Source of the DNA: Candidatus Paracaedibacteraceae bacterium
GTDB taxonomy: Bacteria > Pseudomonadota > Alphaproteobacteria > Paracaedibacterales > Paracaedibacteraceae
Assembly: GCA_019459505.1 (NCBI GenBank)
Contig: JAIBEV010000110.1
Span: 32,958 to 96,957, forward strand
Length of the DNA stretch: 64,000 nucleotides
Reading direction: 5' to 3'
The translations under genes and the position numbers were made by a program. The stretch's first letter is position 1. The number at the start of each line of letters is the position of its first letter. Below, one piece after another: positions 36,166-45,873 of this stretch. The notes beneath the pieces were generated by a model. That model was not told where the DNA came from, did not search any database, and was given only the letters and a program-made list of their open reading frames with translations.

Positions 36166-37513
36166 AACTTATGGCTGTCAGATGAATGTGTATGATTCTG
36201 AAAGAATTGCCGATATTCTTTCTCCAATGGGGTATGGTTTAACAGATAATCCAGACGAAGCCGACCTTGCCATTCTTAATACTTGCCATATTCGGGAAAA
36301 GGCAGAGCAAAAAATGTACTCTGATTTAGGGCGATTGCGGGATCGACGGGATGAGCGTCGTCACGATAATCAAGATATGATTATCGCCGTGGGTGGTTGT
36401 GTGGCGCAGGCTGAAGGGGCGGAAATTATGCGTCAAGCGCCTTATGTAGATATTGTGTTTGGTCCCCAGGCTTACCATCGCTTGCCTGAAATGATTGCAC
36501 AAGCAAAGCGGGCAAAGGATGCCAAGGAAGGTAAAATTGGTAAAGGCGTGGGCGTCGTGGATACAGATTTTCCCTTGGAGAGCAAATTTGATACATTACC
36601 ACAAACTGAGGTGAGTCGGGCGGCTGCATTTCTGACGATTCAAGAAGGATGTGACAAATTTTGTACTTACTGTGTTGTGCCTTACACTCGGGGAGCAGAG
36701 TTTTCTCGGCCGGTGAAGGATGTTCTTGAAGAGGCAAAGCATTTAGCCCGTGTAGGAGCTAAAGAAATAACGCTTTTAGGACAAAATGTTAATGCTTATC
36801 ACGGAATGCCTATGGCGGGTGATAAAGAATGGGGACTTGCTCGATTGATTCGCGAAGTAGCAGAAATTGATGGCATTGAGCGTATTCGTTATGTGACCTC
36901 TCATCCAAGTGACATGACGCGGGACTTAATTGAAGCTCATCGCGATGTACCCCAGCTTATGCCCTATTTGCATTTGCCCGTGCAAGCCGGATCTAACCGG
37001 GTGCTTGAGGCAATGAATCGTAAGCACACGCGTGAGAGCTATATGGAAATTCTTGAGCAATTACGTCAAGCGCGGCCTGATATTGCTTTGTCCTCAGACT
37101 TTATTGTTGGATTTCCTGGGGAATCTGATAAGGATTTTGAACAAACGTTAGATTTAGTGCGTCAAGTTCGCTATGCCCAAGCGTATTCTTTTAAATACAG
37201 TATCCGTCCTGGTACGCCAGCTGGATTGATGGACCTGCAACTTCCTGAAGAGGTTAAGTCTGAGCGGTTGCAACAATTGCAAAATGTTCTAAATGACCAT
37301 CAGTTGGATTTTAATAAAGCCAGTGTGGGAAAAGTTATGAAAGTCTTAATAGAACGTAAAGGTCGTTATGCTGATAACTTAAATGGCCGTTCTCCTTATA
37401 TGCAGTCGGTTACGATAGAGGGGAATGAGCGTTTGATTGGACAAATTATTGACGTTGAAATTAAATCAGGTCATGCTAATGGTGTAAGGGGAAATGTTAA
37501 ACTCGTTTCGTAA
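36143..37513 (+). CDS. miaB: tRNA-2-methylthio-N6-dimethylallyladenosine synthase
   Basis: Radical-SAM methylthiotransferase modifying A37 of tRNAs reading UNN codons. 456 residues: N-terminal UPF0004 domain with KTYGCQMNVYDS, the radical-SAM cluster CDKFCTYCVVPYTRG, and a C-terminal TRAM domain. The start at 36143 lies inside fur; phoH follows. The order fur-miaB-phoH-ybeY-corC is typical of alphaproteobacteria. Confidence 0.97.
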   Translation: MMQKLFIKTYGCQMNVYDSERIADILSPMGYGLTDNPDEADLAILNTCHIREKAEQKMYSDLGRLRDRRDERRHDNQDMIIAVGGCVAQAEGAEIMRQAPYVDIVFGPQAYHRLPEMIAQAKRAKDAKEGKIGKGVGVVDTDFPLESKFDTLPQTEVSRAAAFLTIQEGCDKFCTYCVVPYTRGAEFSRPVKDVLEEAKHLARVGAKEITLLGQNVNAYHGMPMAGDKEWGLARLIREVAEIDGIERIRYVTSHPSDMTRDLIEAHRDVPQLMPYLHLPVQAGSNRVLEAMNRKHTRESYMEILEQLRQARPDIALSSDFIVGFPGESDKDFEQTLDLVRQVRYAQAYSFKYSIRPGTPAGLMDLQLPEEVKSERLQQLQNVLNDHQLDFNKASVGKVMKVLIERKGRYADNLNGRSPYMQSVTIEGNERLIGQIIDVEIKSGHANGVRGNVKLVS

Positions 37514-37565
37514 TTTAACTATCAATGGGTTAACACTCCTATAGCCTTTAACAAATGAGGATTCA

Positions 37566-38582
37566 TTGAGTAAAGAAAACCCGCATAAAATGCACTTAGA
37601 GTTTTCTGATAACGAGTTGTTATCAGCTCTGGTTGGTCCACACGACCGCCATTTAACCCGCATTGAACAACGCCTTGGCGTTTCAGTCGCTCTCCGAGGT
37701 AGTCACATTGTCATCAATGGGCCTGAGCCAGAGGCTTCTTATGCGAGAGCTGCCATTCAATATTTGCATTCGCAGCTTGTCAAAGGGTTTGCCGTGGATA
37801 CTGAGGAAGTGGAATCTGCCATTCGCATGGCGACGGCAACGGTTCCTTTATCGTCGGGTGATCCCTTGATCACGGGCGATGAAAGTATGTCAATTGCTAC
37901 TAAGCGACGCATGGTATTTCCTCGATCTAATCATCAAGCGGAATATATGCAAGCCTTAAAAACCCATGATCTTGTTTTTGGGCTGGGACCAGCGGGAACG
38001 GGTAAAACCTATTTAGCAGCTGCTATTGGGGTTTCTTTGTTGTTGTCTGGGGCAGTCGAACGAATCATTTTATCGAGGCCAGCGGTCGAAGCGGGAGAAC
38101 GACTTGGATTTTTACCCGGGGATATGCGTGAAAAAGTAGATCCATATCTGCGGCCTCTCTATGATGCCTTATATGATATGTTGCCAGGTGATCAGGTGCA
38201 AAAGCGTCTAGCGAGCGGTGAAATTGAAATAGCACCTCTAGCTTTTATGCGGGGTCGCACCTTGGCCAATGCTTTTGTTATTCTAGATGAAGCGCAGAAT
38301 ACTACCTCGGCACAAATGAAAATGTTTCTGACGCGCCTGGGGACCAATTCACGGATGGTTATTACAGGCGACCTGACTCAAATTGATTTGCCCAATGGTG
38401 TCATGTCTGGGTTGGCGGAATCTGTTCGGATCCTAAAAGGAATTGAAGGGATAAAATTTGTTGAATTTGATGAGAAAGATGTGGTAAGACATCATTTAGT
38501 CTCAAGTATTGTTAAGGCTTACGCATCTGATGTTATGCACAATGCAACATCAAATATAACACCTCATGCCAGATCGAAGTAG
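37566..38582 (+). CDS. phoH: PhoH-like ATPase
   Basis: Cytosolic P-loop protein of 338 residues linked with RNA metabolism and YbeY. Walker A is [12 protein letters not shown] and Walker [13 protein letters not shown]; a KH-like region precedes them. The start is probably the TTG at 37566, because ATGAGGA lies just upstream; the first in-frame ATG, at 37590, has no good ribosome binding site. The end overlaps ybeY by 17 bases. Confidence 0.93.
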   Translation: MSKENPHKMHLEFSDNELLSALVGPHDRHLTRIEQRLGVSVALRGSHIVINGPEPEASYARAAIQYLHSQLVKGFAVDTEEVESAIRMATATVPLSSGDPLITGDESMSIATKRRMVFPRSNHQAEYMQALKTHDLVFGLGPAGTGKTYLAAAIGVSLLLSGAVERIILSRPAVEAGERLGFLPGDMREKVDPYLRPLYDALYDMLPGDQVQKRLASGEIEIAPLAFMRGRTLANAFVILDEAQNTTSAQMKMFLTRLGTNSRMVITGDLTQIDLPNGVMSGLAESVRILKGIEGIKFVEFDEKDVVRHHLVSSIVKAYASDVMHNATSNITPHARSK

Positions 38583-39069
38583 TATCAACCATAGTTGTCA
38601 TGTTTTAATTGACGAGGTCTCCTGGAATTCCAGCGGGATAGAATGGGACACCCATATTACTCAACTATCCCGCTTTGTTCTATCAGAATTTGAATGGGAT
38701 CGCTCCGTTGAGGTCACTATAAAACTAACTAATGATGCAGAAGTTCAAAATTTAAATCGTCAGTTCCGTCATAAAGATAAGCCAACGAACGTTCTATCCT
38801 TTCCTGCGATGACGAATGAGGATATACCCCATCTTCCAGCAGATTTTCCTATAATATTGGGCGATATTGCTCTTGCTTTTGAAACCATAACACGGGAAGC
38901 AATTGAGCAGAAAAAATCTCTGGACCATCATGTTAGTCATCTTGTGGTGCATGGTTTGCTCCATTTATTGGGGTATGACCATGAAACAGATCTAGAGGCT
39001 GAAGAAATGGAAACTTTAGAGATTGACATTTTGTCTAAACAATCTATACCTAATCCATATAAGGAGTAA
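38566..39069 (+). CDS. ybeY: Endoribonuclease YbeY
   Basis: Zinc-dependent RNase for 16S rRNA 3' maturation and ribosome quality control. 167 residues with the metal motif [16 protein letters not shown] (three His) and the conserved Arg region [17 protein letters not shown]. It overlaps phoH by 17 bases and corC follows after two bases. Confidence 0.96.
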   Translation: MPDRSSINHSCHVLIDEVSWNSSGIEWDTHITQLSRFVLSEFEWDRSVEVTIKLTNDAEVQNLNRQFRHKDKPTNVLSFPAMTNEDIPHLPADFPIILGDIALAFETITREAIEQKKSLDHHVSHLVVHGLLHLLGYDHETDLEAEEMETLEIDILSKQSIPNPYKE

Positions 39070-39071
39070 TT

Positions 39072-39959
39072 ATGCCAAGTTCATCAGAACCTGACTCGTC
39101 GCTGTTTACAAATTTAAACAGCTTTATTAAGAAACTTTTTAAGGGAAAAAAACGGGCTGGAGAAGCGCAAGAGCCATCTAAGCTGCGAGATACCCTTGAG
39201 GAGTTAATTGATGAGCATATCGAAGATGGTGGACAACCCATTCCTTTAGAAGAACGAGAATTCCTAGGTAATTTAGTTAGATTTACTGAGCTTACAGCAG
39301 CCAATGTGATGGTTCCGCGTATTGATATTATTGCGGTCCCTTTGGATGTGGCGGAAGATGAGCTTTTAGCAACCTTTACGCGGTCACGTCTACAACGTCT
39401 TCCAGTTTATCGCAATACATTAGATGAAGTGCTGGGGGTTATTCATGTCCAAGATGTATTATCCTGGAGTGTTTCTAGTAAAAAATTAAATCTCAAGTCG
39501 ATTATGAAAGAAGTAATGTTTATTTCTCCTGCTATGCGAGCTTTGGATTTAATGTACAAAATGCGAGAAAAATCTTCCCGTCTTGCTATTGTGGTGGATG
39601 AGTACGGGGGGGTAGATGGTTTAGTGACTTTGACAACAATTGTTGAAGAAATTGTTGGAGAAATGCATGATGATCAAGACAGTCACGATAAAGATCTTGA
39701 TAAAAAGGACGATGGCAGCATTATTGCTGATGGCCGTCATGCCCTTGAGGAAATTGAAGAGAGCATGGGCGTACCTTTAATGGTTGATGATCTAGAAGAT
39801 GACGTGGAAACCATTGGAGGATTGGTTACATCGCTGGCCGGTCATGTGCCCATCCGTGGAGAGCTAATTAATCATCCTAAGGTGCCCGTTCAATTTGAGG
39901 TCGTTGAGGCTGATCCTCGTCGCGTGAAACGAGTAAAGATTCGGATGGACGGGAACTAG
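39072..39959 (+). CDS. CBS-domain protein of the CorC/HlyC (TlyC) family
   Basis: 295 residues: an N-terminal region of about 70, a pair of CBS domains (MVPRIDIIAVPLD at about 78-90 and MKEVMFISPAMRALDL at about 145-160), then a CorC_HlyC C-terminal domain. It has no membrane segment. Members are linked to Mg/Co efflux, but that role is uncertain. In related genomes lnt follows corC; here the last 83 bases overlap the end of patatin B on the other strand and no lnt is seen. Confidence 0.9.
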   Translation: MPSSSEPDSSLFTNLNSFIKKLFKGKKRAGEAQEPSKLRDTLEELIDEHIEDGGQPIPLEEREFLGNLVRFTELTAANVMVPRIDIIAVPLDVAEDELLATFTRSRLQRLPVYRNTLDEVLGVIHVQDVLSWSVSSKKLNLKSIMKEVMFISPAMRALDLMYKMREKSSRLAIVVDEYGGVDGLVTLTTIVEEIVGEMHDDQDSHDKDLDKKDDGSIIADGRHALEEIEESMGVPLMVDDLEDDVETIGGLVTSLAGHVPIRGELINHPKVPVQFEVVEADPRRVKRVKIRMDGN

Positions 39960-41478
39960 ATCCTGCATCTGTTGCTATAGCTGTTGAGGTATGAGAATCT
40001 TCTCTATCGCCAGTTAAAAGAAGCTTTTCATTGTCGATAGAAGGTAGATCTTTTAAAGGACTAGTTTGTTGCTTGTCAATAGAAGGTTTTTTATCAGTTA
40101 ACTGCTCTACAAGACGATTAATATCATCTTTTCTTAACAGAAGCTCTTTTTTTGCAGCATCACTCCAGGTTTTAAAGTCTTGGGCGTCGGTGCTATCCAT
40201 TTGCATGTCTTTACTTTCTAATAATGGCGTGAGTCTGAGATAGGAATGGGGTAAGTTTGTTAATTGTTGCCGCTGAGAAATAGAATTATGGGTCCTTTGT
40301 CCATCACAAGCAGTATTCATAATTTCCCCCATCCACCCTTTTAATCCCATCTCTTTGTAGGTTTGGGTATCTTTAGAATCAGTATTATAGCCACACCCTA
40401 AAGACAATAAGATGATCTGATCCGGTGGTGTCTTGCAATATTGAGTTGCTAAATTTAGTCCCAATTCTGCCGGATTGTTTAAGAAGATGCCCGCATCACA
40501 GGTATTCCGGCGTAAAATTTTCTTCGGCGCAAACATGGTAGGGGCCGCCACACAGGCACTTAAGGCGTCGTAAATAAACACATTCTTTTCTGTGCTATCT
40601 TGAGGTCTAAGCGTTGAGAAGGTGATAATTTTTTTATTATCCAGATCATAAGCTGTTAAAAAAACAGGCAACTTTAGATCTTTTAAGGTTTTATCACCAA
40701 AGAATTTTTCAAGAGTTTTATTCAGATCTGTATCTTTATATTTTGGCCCCCACCACAATCCTAACCAAGGGTCTAGCGCTCCTCCTACCCATGATCCCAT
40801 TCTCTCGCCCAACCATGAAGCCATCCAGGCACGTAAACAGCTGTTTTTTGAAGAAAAAATGATTGGCCCATCTTCCAGATAGATGGCGGCTAGTTCTTCA
40901 GGTGTATAATAAGGAGATTTAATACTTTCCCTATAAGGCATAAAATCTTCTAAGGACACTGTTGATTGATAATTCTCAGGTTTTTCTGTCGCTAATCCAG
41001 CAGCAATAAGAGTTCCAGTGGATGTTGCAATAATCATATCAAATAATTCATGGATAGGTTTTTCCGTTAAATGCGTCAGATAGGATAGAAAAATGCACTC
41101 TAAGAATCCTCTGATTGCTCCACCATCAAGGCTTAGGATTCGTAATTTATTGGACGGATTGGTTGACCTTAAAGTGGCTTCATAATTTTTGGCATATTTT
41201 TGGATCTTTCTAGATAGCTTAATTTTTAATTCTTCAAGGGAAATAGCACACGGTGACTCTTGAGTTACATATTGTTTTTCTAAATTTTCAAGCTGAGTCG
41301 CAAGTTTTGAAAGTTTTGCTAGATAAGAAGGTGCAGCCAAAGGGACAGCTGCTGCTGTAGAGTCGTGACTACTAGGTAAGCTAAAAGATAAGAGATCAAC
41401 CTCTTCTGCTATTGTGACAGATAATAAGATAAAGATTATATAACCTAACCGTCCTAAATGTGTGACAAATTTAAGCAT
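39877..41478 (-). CDS. Secreted patatin-like protein B
   Basis: 533 residues with an N-terminal signal peptide or membrane segment (residues 8-24). After a helical spacer (50-108) comes the patatin domain: ILSLDGGAIRG at 114-124, Ser153 in ATSTGT (first Gly of GxSxG replaced by Ala) and the Asp in TCDAGIFLNNP. A predicted active dyad is therefore kept in altered settings. An inserted Trp/Gly-rich stretch (about 205-235) and a Ser/Asp-rich C-terminal tail of about 80 residues distinguish it from patatin A. An AGGA site precedes the ATG. Its C-terminal codons overlap corC by 83 bases. A role on host membranes is inferred. Confidence 0.88.
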   Translation of the reverse strand: MLKFVTHLGRLGYIIFILLSVTIAEEVDLLSFSLPSSHDSTAAAVPLAAPSYLAKLSKLATQLENLEKQYVTQESPCAISLEELKIKLSRKIQKYAKNYEATLRSTNPSNKLRILSLDGGAIRGFLECIFLSYLTHLTEKPIHELFDMIIATSTGTLIAAGLATEKPENYQSTVSLEDFMPYRESIKSPYYTPEELAAIYLEDGPIIFSSKNSCLRAWMASWLGERMGSWVGGALDPWLGLWWGPKYKDTDLNKTLEKFFGDKTLKDLKLPVFLTAYDLDNKKIITFSTLRPQDSTEKNVFIYDALSACVAAPTMFAPKKILRRNTCDAGIFLNNPAELGLNLATQYCKTPPDQIILLSLGCGYNTDSKDTQTYKEMGLKGWMGEIMNTACDGQRTHNSISQRQQLTNLPHSYLRLTPLLESKDMQMDSTDAQDFKTWSDAAKKELLLRKDDINRLVEQLTDKKPSIDKQQTSPLKDLPSIDNEKLLLTGDREDSHTSTAIATDAGSSSRPSESLLVSRDEDQPQRPQIERAP

Positions 41479-41577
41479 GAAGCAGTCCTTCCCTTCGATA
41501 TAACACTTGAACTCTATTTTTGTAATATAGTTATAAAGTGTAGATGGTTAAGTTATCATTAATTACTATATAATGCA

Positions 41578-41606
41578 TTTATGTATAATTTTATTAAAAA
41601 AGTCAA
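41578..41606 (-). promoter_or_regulatory. Candidate promoter of patatin B
   Basis: On the minus strand TTGACT (41606-41601) and CATAAA (41583-41578) are separated by 17 bases, about 100 bases before the patatin B start. Confidence 0.35.
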
Positions 41607-41640
41607 CAGTATTTTAATGATTAATTGATTGATAGACTTT

Positions 41641-41982
41641 TTAATAAGTTGGGTGAGTGGTGTGGAAGGGAAGGTTAGCCGCGAGCCATTCTAGAATGCC
41701 GCCTTCTAAATTATAAGCCTTAGCGTCGGGATATTTTTGTAAGAAGATAGAGCACGCATATTCGCTACGTTTTCCTGAACGACACTGAAAAACAATTTTC
41801 TTGTTAAGAACCTGGGGGACCTGCTCAGGATTGAAGGTGCTTAAGGGAAGAAGAATGGCCTCTTTAATAGAGTTTCCTGCAAATTCAGCTTCTTCTCGAA
41901 CATCAATTAAAATCACCTCATCAGTATTTAACCATTGATCTAAGGTATTAACATCAACAGTTGGAACTAATCTATTGGTCAT
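41641..41982 (-). CDS. Rhodanese-like domain protein
   Basis: Single-domain rhodanese of 113 residues. The active-site loop is CRSGKRS with the catalytic Cys, and the N-terminal pattern ILIDVREEAEFAGN is typical. Such proteins carry persulfide sulfur; the acceptor is unknown. A GGGGGAG ribosome binding site precedes the ATG. It follows amn on the same strand after 104 bases. Confidence 0.9.
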   Translation of the reverse strand: MTNRLVPTVDVNTLDQWLNTDEVILIDVREEAEFAGNSIKEAILLPLSTFNPEQVPQVLNKKIVFQCRSGKRSEYACSIFLQKYPDAKAYNLEGGILEWLAANLPFHTTHPTY

Positions 41983-42086
41983 TTTTGCTCCCCCTTCGCC
42001 AGATAATTAATCCTAGCAAGGATTGAGGGAGAGTTAAATAGAATAGTTTTTCCTAACGAGAAGATATGTGGTTAATACACAATTTT

Positions 42087-43583
42087 TTACCTAAACGGTG
42101 GTTCGTCGAACCCGCGTAACTTTCGGGAGTGGAGATCATCAACCCCTTTTTCTCGAAGGATACGCATAGTTTCAAGGCCTACATGCAAGTGTTGGGTCAC
42201 GCGATCATTATAAAACTGATTGGCCATACCCCGTAGCTTTAATTCACCATGAATAGGTTTATCGGAAACACAGAGTAAGGTGCCATAGGGAACTCTAAAA
42301 CGAAAGCCGTTGGCTGCCACGGTGGCCGATTCCATATCGAGAGCAATGGCTCGGCTTTGCCTAAATTCTTTATAAAGCTGCTTGGTTCGAAGCTCCCAGT
42401 TGCGATCATCGGTCGAAATAACCGTTCCCGTTCGCATGCTATGCTTTACATCTCGCCCTTTTTGATTGGAAATTGTTTGAACAGCTTCTTGTAAGGCTAC
42501 TTGAACTTCGGCAATCGGAGGGACGGGAACCCATATCGGTAAATCTAAGTTTAAGACATTATCATCCCGCACATAGCCATGGGCGAGAACATAGTCTCCT
42601 AAAACCTGGGTTTGCCTAAGACCAGCGCAATGGCCGACCATCAGCCAACAATGGGGCCGAAGGACAGCGAGGTGATCGGTAATATTTTTGGCATTACTGG
42701 GTCCTACCCCAATATTGATGAAAGTAATTCCCATACCATCTTTGCGCTTAAGATGATAGGCAGGCATTTGAGGAAGCGGGATACTGGGTGGGATATCTGC
42801 TTCTGTTTTGCAAGAAATGCCGCCAGGTAAGATTAATTCAGTATAGGCATCATCGGCTAATAAGGCATCCAATCCATATCTTATAAATTCATCGGCATAG
42901 CGTTGATAGTTGGTTAAAAGAATAAAACCTTGAAAGTGTTCTGGACTTGTCCCCGTATAATGATGTAAGCGATGCAAAGAATAATCCACGCGCTCACCGG
43001 TAAATATACTAATCGGTTTAAGGGTGCTTTGGGGTTTATAGGTACAATTGGCGATATCATCATCAATGTTGGTTAAGTTGGGCAAGATAAACCCTGCATC
43101 CAATTGCCAGAGACCACTTAGATCAATGGCTTGTGAGTTTTTAAACTCTGCATGGGTATCAATTGCAAAGGGTAAAGGAATCGGCCAAGTGCTATTACCC
43201 ACGAATACAGGGACTTTATGGCGTTCAATTAGTAAGGAAATTTGCTCTATATAATAGTCATAAAATATATCTGGTCGGGTGAGGGTGCCGCCATAGACAC
43301 CGGGCTCACTGACAACTCCATAGGCTAGACTAGCATCGAGATTCAGGTCTTTGCGATTAACTTTTATCCCTAAAAATGGATAGTTAGCATCCGCAATTTT
43401 GGGGAAATTCTCTTCTCGATTGTCTAAATCAATAAAATGACCAAAGGCTGTGCGGATCTTTTCAATATTAGTATCATATATTTTTCTTATATAATCGGTC
43501 GCTAACTTTGCATCATCAAATGACTGTAAATCACCAATGGCATGAAAGGGAAGGTAACCTTTATCAAGTTTATTAAACAGCAT
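42087..43583 (-). CDS. amn: AMP nucleosidase
   Basis: Hydrolyses AMP to adenine and ribose 5-phosphate. 498 residues: an N-terminal AMP nucleosidase domain and a C-terminal nucleoside-phosphorylase-like domain with INIGVGPSNAKNITDHLAV, MVGHCAGLRQTQVLGDYVLA and ALDMESATVAANGFRF. It lies 18 bases after ftsY, so mtaB-ftsY-amn may be one unit. The adenine produced could feed the phosphoribosyltransferase at 28.5 kb if that gene were functional and cytosolic. Confidence 0.95.
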   Translation of the reverse strand: MLFNKLDKGYLPFHAIGDLQSFDDAKLATDYIRKIYDTNIEKIRTAFGHFIDLDNREENFPKIADANYPFLGIKVNRKDLNLDASLAYGVVSEPGVYGGTLTRPDIFYDYYIEQISLLIERHKVPVFVGNSTWPIPLPFAIDTHAEFKNSQAIDLSGLWQLDAGFILPNLTNIDDDIANCTYKPQSTLKPISIFTGERVDYSLHRLHHYTGTSPEHFQGFILLTNYQRYADEFIRYGLDALLADDAYTELILPGGISCKTEADIPPSIPLPQMPAYHLKRKDGMGITFINIGVGPSNAKNITDHLAVLRPHCWLMVGHCAGLRQTQVLGDYVLAHGYVRDDNVLNLDLPIWVPVPPIAEVQVALQEAVQTISNQKGRDVKHSMRTGTVISTDDRNWELRTKQLYKEFRQSRAIALDMESATVAANGFRFRVPYGTLLCVSDKPIHGELKLRGMANQFYNDRVTQHLHVGLETMRILREKGVDDLHSRKLRGFDEPPFR

Positions 43584-43601
43584 GCTGTTCCAAGTTTATT
43601 T

Positions 43602-44528
43602 TTAGTCTATGCCTATCAGTGTACGAGCAAAGTCAGATGCTGTAAAGGGGCGTAAGTCATCAATTGACTCTCCGACGCCAATAGCATGAATGGGCACCTT
43701 AAATTTTTCACACAAGGATACCACAACGCCACCTTTGGCGGTACCATCAAGCTTTGTGACAATTAATCCTGTCACGCCAATCATCTCCTTGAAGGTTTGG
43801 ACTTGCGCATGGGCATTTTGTCCTGTGGTGGCATCCAAAACTAATAAAACAGAGTGAGGGGCAGAGGGCTCTATTTTTTGAATAACACGGGTTAGCTTTT
43901 TTAGTTCGTCCATCAGTCCTGCCTTATTATGCAATCGGCCGGCCGTATCAATCATTAAAATGTCGCTTCCCTCGGTTTTTGCAAGCTGAAGTGCTTCGAA
44001 GGCAAGAGCTGCTGCATCAGCATTTTCTTTACCAACACTAAGGGGAATTCCGACTCGATTAGCCCATACTTGTAGTTGCTCAACGGCAGCAGCGCGGAAC
44101 GTATCACAAGCAGCTAAGCGTACTTTATGGCCAGCATCGTGCCATTGCTTGGCAAGTTTGCCAATTGTTGTCGTCTTCCCACTGCCGTTAACACCAACCA
44201 CCAGAATAACATGGGGAGAATAGGAGGTTGAAATGGTAAGCTCGGTGGCATAAGGGGTGAGGATAGAGGTGATGCGGTCTGCAAGAAACTCTTTAATTTC
44301 TTCTAAGGTGATGTCTTTATCCATTTTTTCTTTGAATAGGGCTTGGGTCAACTTACTGGCAGTTTCTACACCCATATCACTGAGAATTAAGAGCTCTTCA
44401 AGCTCTTGCAAGGTTTCTTGGTCAAGTCGCTTGCGGACAAAGACATTTTTAAGACCATCCTCTAGCGTATCAGAGGTTTTTTTTAGACCATCTTTAAGGC
44501 GTAACCACCAGGATTTTTTTTCACTCAT
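43602..44528 (-). CDS. ftsY: Signal recognition particle receptor FtsY
   Basis: Membrane-associated SRP GTPase for co-translational targeting. 308 residues; the N-terminal acidic domain is almost absent, leaving the NG core. G1 is GVNGSGKTTTIGKLA, then DTFRAAAVEQL, DTAGRLHNK and TKLDGTAKGG. Its ATG overlaps the mtaB stop as ATGA, so translation is coupled. Confidence 0.97.
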   Translation of the reverse strand: MSEKKSWWLRLKDGLKKTSDTLEDGLKNVFVRKRLDQETLQELEELLILSDMGVETASKLTQALFKEKMDKDITLEEIKEFLADRITSILTPYATELTISTSYSPHVILVVGVNGSGKTTTIGKLAKQWHDAGHKVRLAACDTFRAAAVEQLQVWANRVGIPLSVGKENADAAALAFEALQLAKTEGSDILMIDTAGRLHNKAGLMDELKKLTRVIQKIEPSAPHSVLLVLDATTGQNAHAQVQTFKEMIGVTGLIVTKLDGTAKGGVVVSLCEKFKVPIHAIGVGESIDDLRPFTASDFARTLIGID

Positions 44529-45805
44529 GCGTCGGCCAAGTTTCCAATCAAATGATCTTGAGTATAGCTGATAACCATCGCTTTGGCGACACTGGCAATT
44601 TCAGCCTCACCTGCAACGGTAATCGGGGTAAATTGATCAGTTTTACCCTGCATAAAACCATTTTCACACGATTCAACTAAAAAGTTGACCGTTTTACCCT
44701 GCAGGGATTTAAAATGTTTTTCTATGGCTTGATTGCCTTTAGCACGCAGACGGGCAGCCCTTTCCTTAATAACAGATGCTTTGACTTGGGGCATACGAGC
44801 AGCTGGTGTCCCCGGCCGGGGGGAATAGGGAAAAACATGTAAAAATGTTAAGTCACAATCATCAATAATATTGAGCGTATTTTCGAACATCTCATCGGTT
44901 TCAGTAGGGAAACCAGCGATCAAATCGACCCCAAAAATACAGTCGGATCTTAAAGCCCGTGCTTTTTGGCAAAATCCAATAGCATCTTCACGCAAATGAC
45001 GCCGCTTCATACGTTTTAGAATCATATTATCGCCTGCTTGAAGGCTCATGTGTAAATGCGGCAGAAGACGGGGCTCATTCCCAATCAAATCCCATAAATC
45101 ATCATCCATTTCTACTGGGTCTAAAGAAGAGAGACGCAGGCGTTGTAAAGTGGGAACCAATGCTAGCAACCGTCGAACCATTTGACCTAACGTGGGCTTG
45201 CCAGGTAAATCAGCACCATAAGCAGTAATATCGACACCGGTAAGGGCAATTTCTGGATAACCATTTTGGATTAAGATTTTGACCTGGTTAACAATTTCTC
45301 CAATAGGGACACTCCGAGAATTTCCGCGACCATAAGGAATGGTACAAAAGGTGCAGCGATGATCACATCCATTTTGGATTTGAACAAAAGCCCGGGCTTT
45401 GCCATCAAACCCTGAAATCAAATGGGCGGCTGTTTCAGTGACGGACATGATATCGTTTACAAGCACGCGCTCATGCTCAACCTCCTGAGCGTAACTTGCC
45501 AATTGCATTTTTTCATCATTACCGATAACGCGAGAGACTTCTGGCATGTCAGCAAACTTACCAGGATTAATCTGGGAAGCACAGCCCGTTACGATAATTT
45601 CTGCATCTGGATTTTCCCGTCTCAATTTACGAATGGTTTGGCGTGCTTGTCTTTCAGCTTCAGAAGTTACGGCGCAGGTGTTAATAATGAAAGCATTATG
45701 AAGCCCAGCCTGAATTGCCAGGTCTTTCATAACCTGGGACTCGTAAGTATTGAGGCGACATCCAAAAGTGATGACCTGCGGAGATGGTATTATATTTTTT
45801 GTCAT
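44525..45805 (-). CDS. mtaB: tRNA t6A37 methylthiotransferase MtaB
   Basis: Radical-SAM enzyme making ms2t6A37 in tRNA. 426 residues: N-terminal FGCRLNTYESQVM, the cluster CDHRCTFCTIPYGRG and a TRAM-like end. It is distinct from MiaB at 36143, and together they modify both A37 classes. It overlaps ftsY by four bases; dapF, which often precedes it in alphaproteobacteria, is absent. Confidence 0.95.
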   Translation of the reverse strand: MTKNIIPSPQVITFGCRLNTYESQVMKDLAIQAGLHNAFIINTCAVTSEAERQARQTIRKLRRENPDAEIIVTGCASQINPGKFADMPEVSRVIGNDEKMQLASYAQEVEHERVLVNDIMSVTETAAHLISGFDGKARAFVQIQNGCDHRCTFCTIPYGRGNSRSVPIGEIVNQVKILIQNGYPEIALTGVDITAYGADLPGKPTLGQMVRRLLALVPTLQRLRLSSLDPVEMDDDLWDLIGNEPRLLPHLHMSLQAGDNMILKRMKRRHLREDAIGFCQKARALRSDCIFGVDLIAGFPTETDEMFENTLNIIDDCDLTFLHVFPYSPRPGTPAARMPQVKASVIKERAARLRAKGNQAIEKHFKSLQGKTVNFLVESCENGFMQGKTDQFTPITVAGEAEIASVAKAMVISYTQDHLIGNLADA

Positions 45806-45873
45806 TGTTTCTGATCAGTGTTAACCCGCAGATAGTACACTGTTTTTAGTCTCAAGTGCAAATAAATTTTAGA

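Noticed and set aside
41571..41581. ATGCAT palindrome and AT-rich run upstream of patatin B as an origin-like element
   Set aside because: No DnaA-box cluster or replication gene is nearby; it is ordinary AT-rich promoter DNA.
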